Assembly (NCBI GenBank): GCA_936432065.2
Contig: OW386285.2
Location: 369,025,249-369,089,248, forward strand
DNA from: Rutpela maculata
Taxonomy: Eukaryota; Arthropoda; Insecta; Coleoptera; Cerambycidae
Length of the DNA stretch: 64,000 nt
Direction of reading: 5' to 3'
In this document: piece after piece, positions 59,669-64,000 of the stretch
How the letters are laid out: every line of letters begins with the position of its first letter
Position numbering within the stretch: position 1 is the first letter of the stretch
The notes under the pieces: model-generated
Seen by the model: the letters and a program-made list of their open reading frames with translations, nothing else
The model's database searches: none
Told to the model about the DNA's origin: nothing
Program-made: the position numbers and the translations under genes

Positions 59669-59787
59669 TTGTTGTCGCTAGAACCCAGCTGTGTCCGACG
59701 AACATTCCATATAAGTCAATTGGCTTCCCTACTATAAATGGTTATAAGATTATTTATAATAAGTTGGAATAATAATATTTGTTACAG

Positions 59788-59868
59788 TATCTAATGAGTG
59801 GATGGTGGGGTAGTTACAGTTTTCGGTGTCAACCTGTGGACTATTCGAACAGTCCAATGGCTTTAAGG
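59788..59868 (+). CDS. Very-long-chain fatty acid elongase, internal exon B
   Basis: An 81-bp exon (27 codons) preceded by ATTTGTTACAG and followed by the consensus donor GTAAGT. It encodes YLMSGWWGSYSFRCQPVDYS followed by NSPMALR. In ELOVL proteins this luminal loop, with GWxxxYxFxCQPVDYS, directly follows the FYE that ends exon A, and phases agree (both junctions are between codons). The next family segment (normally a WWYY-type stretch leading to the HxxHH box) is not found in the remaining 4.1 kb, so the next intron is at least that long. No defect is seen; the gene is likely functional as far as visible. Confidence 0.93.
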
Positions 59869-60069
59869 GTAAGTATTTTTTGTTTTCCTTACAAATTATC
59901 ACTGGAACTATTTCAATATGATATGATTCCATTATCCATATAATACGAAGAGTATATTTGCCTTACACATTTCTAAAACCATAAATATCGATTTTAGATA
60001 AACATTTTTTTATCATTGTATTACTCATCGAATTCTGAGTGACTTTAATATTTTTATAAGTTATAATAC
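59869..60069. other. Start of the next elongase intron
   Basis: Noncoding; AATACGAAGAGTATA at 59,943-59,957 is a copy of the hairpin-end motif seen at 1,969-1,994. Confidence 0.5.
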
Positions 60070-60390
60070 GTGCTTAGGTTTTGATCGGACATCCTCCTAA
60101 GAATCACCGCTAACGTGAATAACTGTAGCATGTCCACAAACAAAGAGATACACCATCAGCATTTATAAACGTATCATTTACATGATATAAAAAGTACCGG
60201 GTCATGGTCTGTGCCTTGTGGTACGCCACGCATTACTGTGGATTTTCTGCTCCTTTCATTCTTTAGTACAACATTGTTGCCAGTTACTGTTTTTATCAAG
60301 TTATAGGGAATCAAACACTCCAAATTTCTCCGGAAGTTTTACATGGCTGATAGTGTCAAATGCCTTTGCTAGATTTAGAACGATATACTT
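60070..60390 (-). pseudogene. LINE reverse transcriptase fragment
   Basis: On the minus strand the sequence reads LNLAKAFDTISHVKLPEKFG (RT catalytic block A), then a region with stops, then WRTTRHRP in one frame or GVPQGTDHDPVLF across frames, corresponding to the GVPQGSxLGPxLF block, followed by FI and YVNDTFINADG in a shifted frame. Stops and at least two shifts make it dead. Block order and wording suit CR1- or Jockey-related LINEs. Confidence 0.7.
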
Positions 60391-61061
60391 TACTTTACGA
60401 TATACTTTTATTTACAATACTATATATCTTTGTTGTCAAGGCCGTAAGAATATCCTACCTAGGTAGTAAGGGTACGTTATAATGAAGTCAAAATCTAGTG
60501 ATACTAGTCAGAAAGACGTCAGTGGACTAAAAATGACGACATAATGACGTATCATAAATGACATTAAAATGACGTGCTACATATTGTGGTCTTTTTTCGG
60601 GGTTAAATTTATTTATATTTTATCGTATTACAAACATTCTAAATCTGCATGTGAAATAAAAATGGTAGATGATGACGTTTTTAACCCCCGACTCCAAAGG
60701 TGTTATAAGTTTGACGCGTATGTTTGTATGTCTGTCTGCCAGTCTGTCTGTCTGTGGCTTCATATCTCTTCAACGGGTGATCCAATTTTGATGTAGTTTT
60801 TTTTATTTGAAAGAGTATTTTGTCGAGAAGGTTATAGGCCATATTAGATTTTGATGTTTGGCCGCCATCTTGAATTCCCCAGGTTGAACTTCTCTAGAAA
60901 TTGTCCGATTGAAGTAAAATTGAAAATGTGCAGAACATGATTTAGGCCTCATTTTGATTCAGTCGTATGAAACTGGTACGATTAGATACATTGATCGGGG
61001 GTTTTCAAAAATTTTCAATTTTACTTGTTTTAACGTTTTTCTACCCATCTATATTAATGCA
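60391..61061. other. Intronic DNA with dispersed-repeat pieces
   Basis: ATGACG-rich words at 60,500-60,580 are matched by CGTCATT-rich words at 63,230-63,365. 60,690-60,780 has a CTGTCTGTCTG run preceded by TTTTTAACCCCCGACTCC, a familiar dispersed insect repeat, and 60,765-60,835 repeats 16,530-16,610. Confidence 0.45.
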
Positions 61062-61248
61062 TAAAATTTGCTTGCTTACCACGTAGTTTGTTGCAGAAAT
61101 TATTTATAGATGGCGCCACTTACACACCACTGACAATAATTAGTCATACTTTATCTTATACTCTTATGAAGTTATAGAAAATAAATAACATCGATTGCAA
61201 TATTCCTTCAGGGAACATCGATTTATTTGGATGGATCTTATAAAAATT
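61062..61248 (+). repeat. Second copy of the 7.4-kb dispersed repeat
   Basis: Same orientation and about the same length as 7,355-7,545; the blocks CTTATACTCTTATGAA and TATTTGGATGGATCTTATAA are shared. Confidence 0.8.
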
Positions 61249-61268
61249 AGGTGTTAAGGATCATTTAT

Positions 61269-62332
61269 AGACCTTTTCATTTTAAGCGCGCGCATGTTCT
61301 GCCGCTATGTTTGTTTGCGGGAACTATGAAATGTTCGGACACTTGGTTGTCAAAATGGCTGGACCGGTATCATTTTTCCACATTAATTTTGACGAAAGTG
61401 TGATTGACGGTGCAAAATTAGTACACAACATTGTGGAAGAATACGCTTGTGCTCAATTAAAGCGCTAGCTCAAGTACCCTGGCCGTAAAATGACTGGAAG
61501 CAAGAATAAAGAACTGGTTGCAAGGTTAGAATTCAACTATCAACTTATCAATTTATATACAAGTGCATTAAAAGAAAACAAATGTGTTTAGTCTACAAAA
61601 TGCTTAATAACAAATGTAGGGTCAAAAATGCAATTGAAAATGAGATTTTTTGTCGATCCTTCTATGGATAAAGCTGACTCCCTTTTTTCTAATTTTTTCA
61701 AATAGGTAAACTATACGACGTAATGTTTATGTCAAATCCAATATTAACATGCGAAGAAACATGGCGGAACTCGACGTTTTTTAAACAAATAATGATGAAT
61801 CTGTTACCAATTTTTTGAAAATAGGTAGTGCCACATCGTATAGTTTACCTATTTGAAAAAATTGGAAAAAAAGGAGCCAGCTTTACCCACAGAAGGATCG
61901 GCAAAAAACCTCATTTTCAATTGCATTTTTCACCCTACATTTTCATAAAAAAACAGAAAATATTTTTACTGCATTATCAATTACTGCACGAAGAATGTTA
62001 TTAAGCATATTGTAGACTAAACACATTTGTTTTCTTTTAATGCACTTGTATATAAATTGATAAGTTGAATTCTAACCTTGCAACCAGTTCTTTATTCTTG
62101 CTTCCAGTCATTTTACGGCCAGGATACTTGAGCTAGCGGCTTAATTGAGCACAAGTATGTTCTTCCACAATGTTGTGTACTAATTTTGCACCGTCAATCA
62201 CACTTTCGTCTAAATTAATGTGGAAAAATGATATCGGTCCAGCCATTTTGACAACCAAGTGTCCGAACATTTCATAGTTCCCGCTAACAAACATAGCGGC
62301 AGCACATGCGCGCGCTTATGATGAAAAGGTCT
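61269..62332. mobile_element. 1.06-kb inverted repeat with captured coding fragment
   Basis: Arms 61,269-61,722 and 61,834-62,332 are inverted copies from AGACCTTTTCAT to AGGTAAACTATACGA, with a loop of about 110 bp. The right arm has about 50 extra bases near 61,945. Each arm includes the same short coding-like segment, so transcription through the element would give a long double-stranded RNA. Confidence 0.88.
61355..61590 (+). pseudogene. SAP-like N-terminal coding fragment, duplicated
   Basis: From an ATG at 61,355 the reading is MAGPVSFFHINFDESV, then a VIDGAKLVHNIVEEYACAQL stretch, a TAG stop at 61,466-61,468, and in the same frame LKYPGRKMTGSKNKELVARL. LxxxGxxxTGxKxxLVxRL is the helix-extended-helix pattern of SAP-type DNA-binding domains. 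A second copy on the minus strand (start near 62,246) has the same stop at the same codon with a few substitutions. The shared stop implies the arms were duplicated after the frame was broken. The parent gene or transposon is unknown. Confidence 0.5.
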
Positions 62333-62413
62333 ATTCTGTAGCTGGGCTGAGGCAGCATACAAGTTTTATGCTATCTGTTTAATGGGTTAAGGGGTTTTTA
62401 ATGGGTTAAGCAC

Positions 62414-63073
62414 TAGTGTTTGGAAAAACCGAGTATTTTGGAAAACTGGTTGAAACCGGTTTTTTTTTTAGCAAAAAACTGTTTTTTGTCAATTTAAATT
62501 AATCATGGTTTAATCATTTAGAGACCTAAGAATAAGAATTTAAAAAATTTATTGTATTATGATGTACGCGATAAGCCGGTAAAGTACTAAATAATTTGCA
62601 CCTTACTATAATGATCCTATGAGATAAATTTCAAGTTCAATAAAAATGACAGGCTTCTCGAATATCGATGATGGTTGAACTGCCATATCTTTGATTATTA
62701 TGCTAAACGACACACACATTGACCAAGAAGAATAAACAGGAGTAGTAAGACAAAAACAGCAAATATTTTGTGGCGTCCTTATTGTAGATTATTTAACAAT
62801 ATGGCTGAAAACACTCATAGAGAGTAGTTAGAAAGTAGATGCTGAATAGCAGGTTACACTGAACAATCATCATGTTTATTATATGTCAAATGCAATGGTA
62901 AAATGTAAACGTAAGACCCATTTCATTTCATTTTTCCACTAGGTGAACATGGAAAGTTGTAAATGTTGCTATTGTTGCGAATAGGTCAAAGCGTTTTTGT
63001 GAAGAAACCAGTTTTAACAAAAAAAAGACCGGTTAATACCGGTTTTAGAAACAAACGGTTTTTCCAAACACTA
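62414..63073. mobile_element. hAT-like non-autonomous element, 660 bp
   Basis: Ends TAGTGTTTGGAAAAACCG and CGGTTTTTCCAAACACTA are perfect inverted copies; further in, AAACCGGTTTTTT is mirrored too. Flanked by TTAAGCAC (62,406-62,413) and TTAAGCCC (63,074-63,081), an 8-bp duplication with one change. No transposase. Confidence 0.88.
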
Positions 63074-63081
63074 TTAAGCCC

Positions 63082-64000
63082 TCACTGGTTTTATGATAAA
63101 ACCAGTGGGTGCTTAACCTATGAATTGTCCATTCATATACATAGCGGCTCATCCTGTAACCCATCGTATATTGGAAAATGGAGATCTCCTAGAGCCTGTT
63201 TAATTTCGTTTAATTAACGTAAATATAACCTGAAAAAGACGTCAAATTAACGTCTAGCATAAGTCGTCATTGAGACATTAGGAAGTCATTTTCACGTTTC
63301 ATTTACGATCTTTAGCTCGTCATTTCCCGTCACTCACTGACCACTTTTTCACGTCATTTTCAAGTGCCTTTGCTGCCCGGCTACGATTCTCTTTCACAAT
63401 TTCTTCTATTTTGTTATTATATTTGTTATGTATTACTTCATTCGTACTTTTTCCAAATTTTTTATTATATATTATATATTTATAAACTTCGACAACAAAT
63501 ACTCGAGAAACATTTCCAACTTAAGAAATACGATTTCATGTTAATATTAATGAATGTGCTCAGATGGGATGCTTATTATTGCTTATACTGGGTGCCACAG
63601 GTTAGTGGCTTCCCCCTGTATTTCCTTTATTTTTTAACTTATCCATTTGAAATTTGGGATGCATAAACTACTTATAAAAATGGATTTTTGGACATAAAAA
63701 CGGTATGAGACCGTTTCCGGTTTTCCCGGAAATGGCAGCAACTTTCGATTTTTAAATGGAACACCCTGTATATTTTTACATATTTGGATTCAAGACAGCA
63801 TTCTGAGTATACCATGAGATTTTCGCGAATTTTTGAGTCGATGTTCAGTTTCTTTAAGCATTTTAAGACATTCGTCTAGAGTGCTTTGGAATACCAAAAT
63901 TTGTTCTACGACAGGTAAAGTCCAAGGGAAAAATATAATTTTTCGTTTAATTTCATTAATAACTATTACGAAGCCTCCAAAATTGAACAAATCACTTTTT
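63082..64000. other. Intronic DNA, no gene recognised
   Basis: A short palindrome ACTGGTTTTATGATAAAACCAGT lies at 63,085-63,107. Repeat tails of the GGAACACCCTGTATATTTTT type occur at about 63,758. A 66-codon minus-strand frame at the edge (63,790-63,990) is not recognised, and no elongase exon is seen. Confidence 0.4.

Noticed and set aside
63790..63990. Possible next elongase exon or other host exon at the window edge
   Set aside because: On the wrong strand for the elongase, no splice sites that fit, and no similarity to the WWYY or histidine-box segment.

Overview
The window looks like a piece of a large, AT-rich, repeat-packed insect (at least arthropod) nuclear genome. Supporting signs are spliced exons of a fatty-acid elongase with insect-like wording, a Ty3/gypsy retrotransposon primed by a tRNA-Lys(CUU)-type sequence, Jockey-like LINE debris, hAT, Mutator-like and Tc1/mariner-like miniature elements, and a DINE-1/Helentron-like family. 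Nothing bacterial or viral in layout is present: there are no operons, no CRISPR array and no intact long ORFs outside the gypsy element. The exact species cannot be named from the sequence.

The only host gene I can support is an ELOVL-type very-long-chain fatty acid elongase on the + strand. Exon A is at 34,072-34,262 and exon B at 59,788-59,868. Both have clean AG/GT borders, their phases agree, and the protein reads through. The intron between them is about 25.5 kb and is filled with mobile DNA. The first coding exon and the exons carrying the catalytic histidine box are not found and probably lie outside, or (for the first exon) are too short to recognise.

Layout. 1-11,000: mostly featureless AT-rich DNA with LINE scraps, a SINE B box, an array of heat-shock-element-like pentamers (3.8-4.2 kb) and a 20-bp tandem repeat. 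11.2-12.6 kb: a TA-flanked inverted-repeat element with a 133-bp tandem repeat in its loop. 12.8-16.3 kb: a foldback element interrupted by a Mutator-like element, itself interrupted by a DINE-like copy (three nested levels). 17.4-19.4 kb: a long hairpin, a short hairpin and a TIR element. 20.6-23.9 kb: nested inverted-repeat elements split by two DINE-like copies that flank a rigidly phased 30-bp minisatellite. 24-26.8 kb: a hairpin and a second copy of the foldback element. 27.1-29 kb: a dead Jockey-like LINE carrying a hAT MITE with a perfect 8-bp target duplication. 30-33.6 kb: DINE-like copies and a 0.74-kb hairpin. 34-60 kb: the elongase gene; its intron holds more DINE-like copies, a Tc1-like foldback element, 108-bp and 594-bp tandem repeats, a complete 9.9-kb gypsy element (44,290-54,225, 2,027-bp LTRs) and several hairpins. 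60-64 kb: a LINE scrap, a 1.06-kb inverted repeat containing two copies of a SAP-like coding fragment, and a hAT-like element with a near-perfect 8-bp duplication.

The most useful points are the elongase gene with its giant intron and pairing-capable repeats near both intron ends; the ten-copy DINE/HINE-like family, for which the window itself contains an empty-site comparison; the gypsy copy whose LTRs are almost identical although its gag and pol are broken; and the large number of long perfect or near-perfect inverted repeats that could yield hairpin RNA if transcribed.
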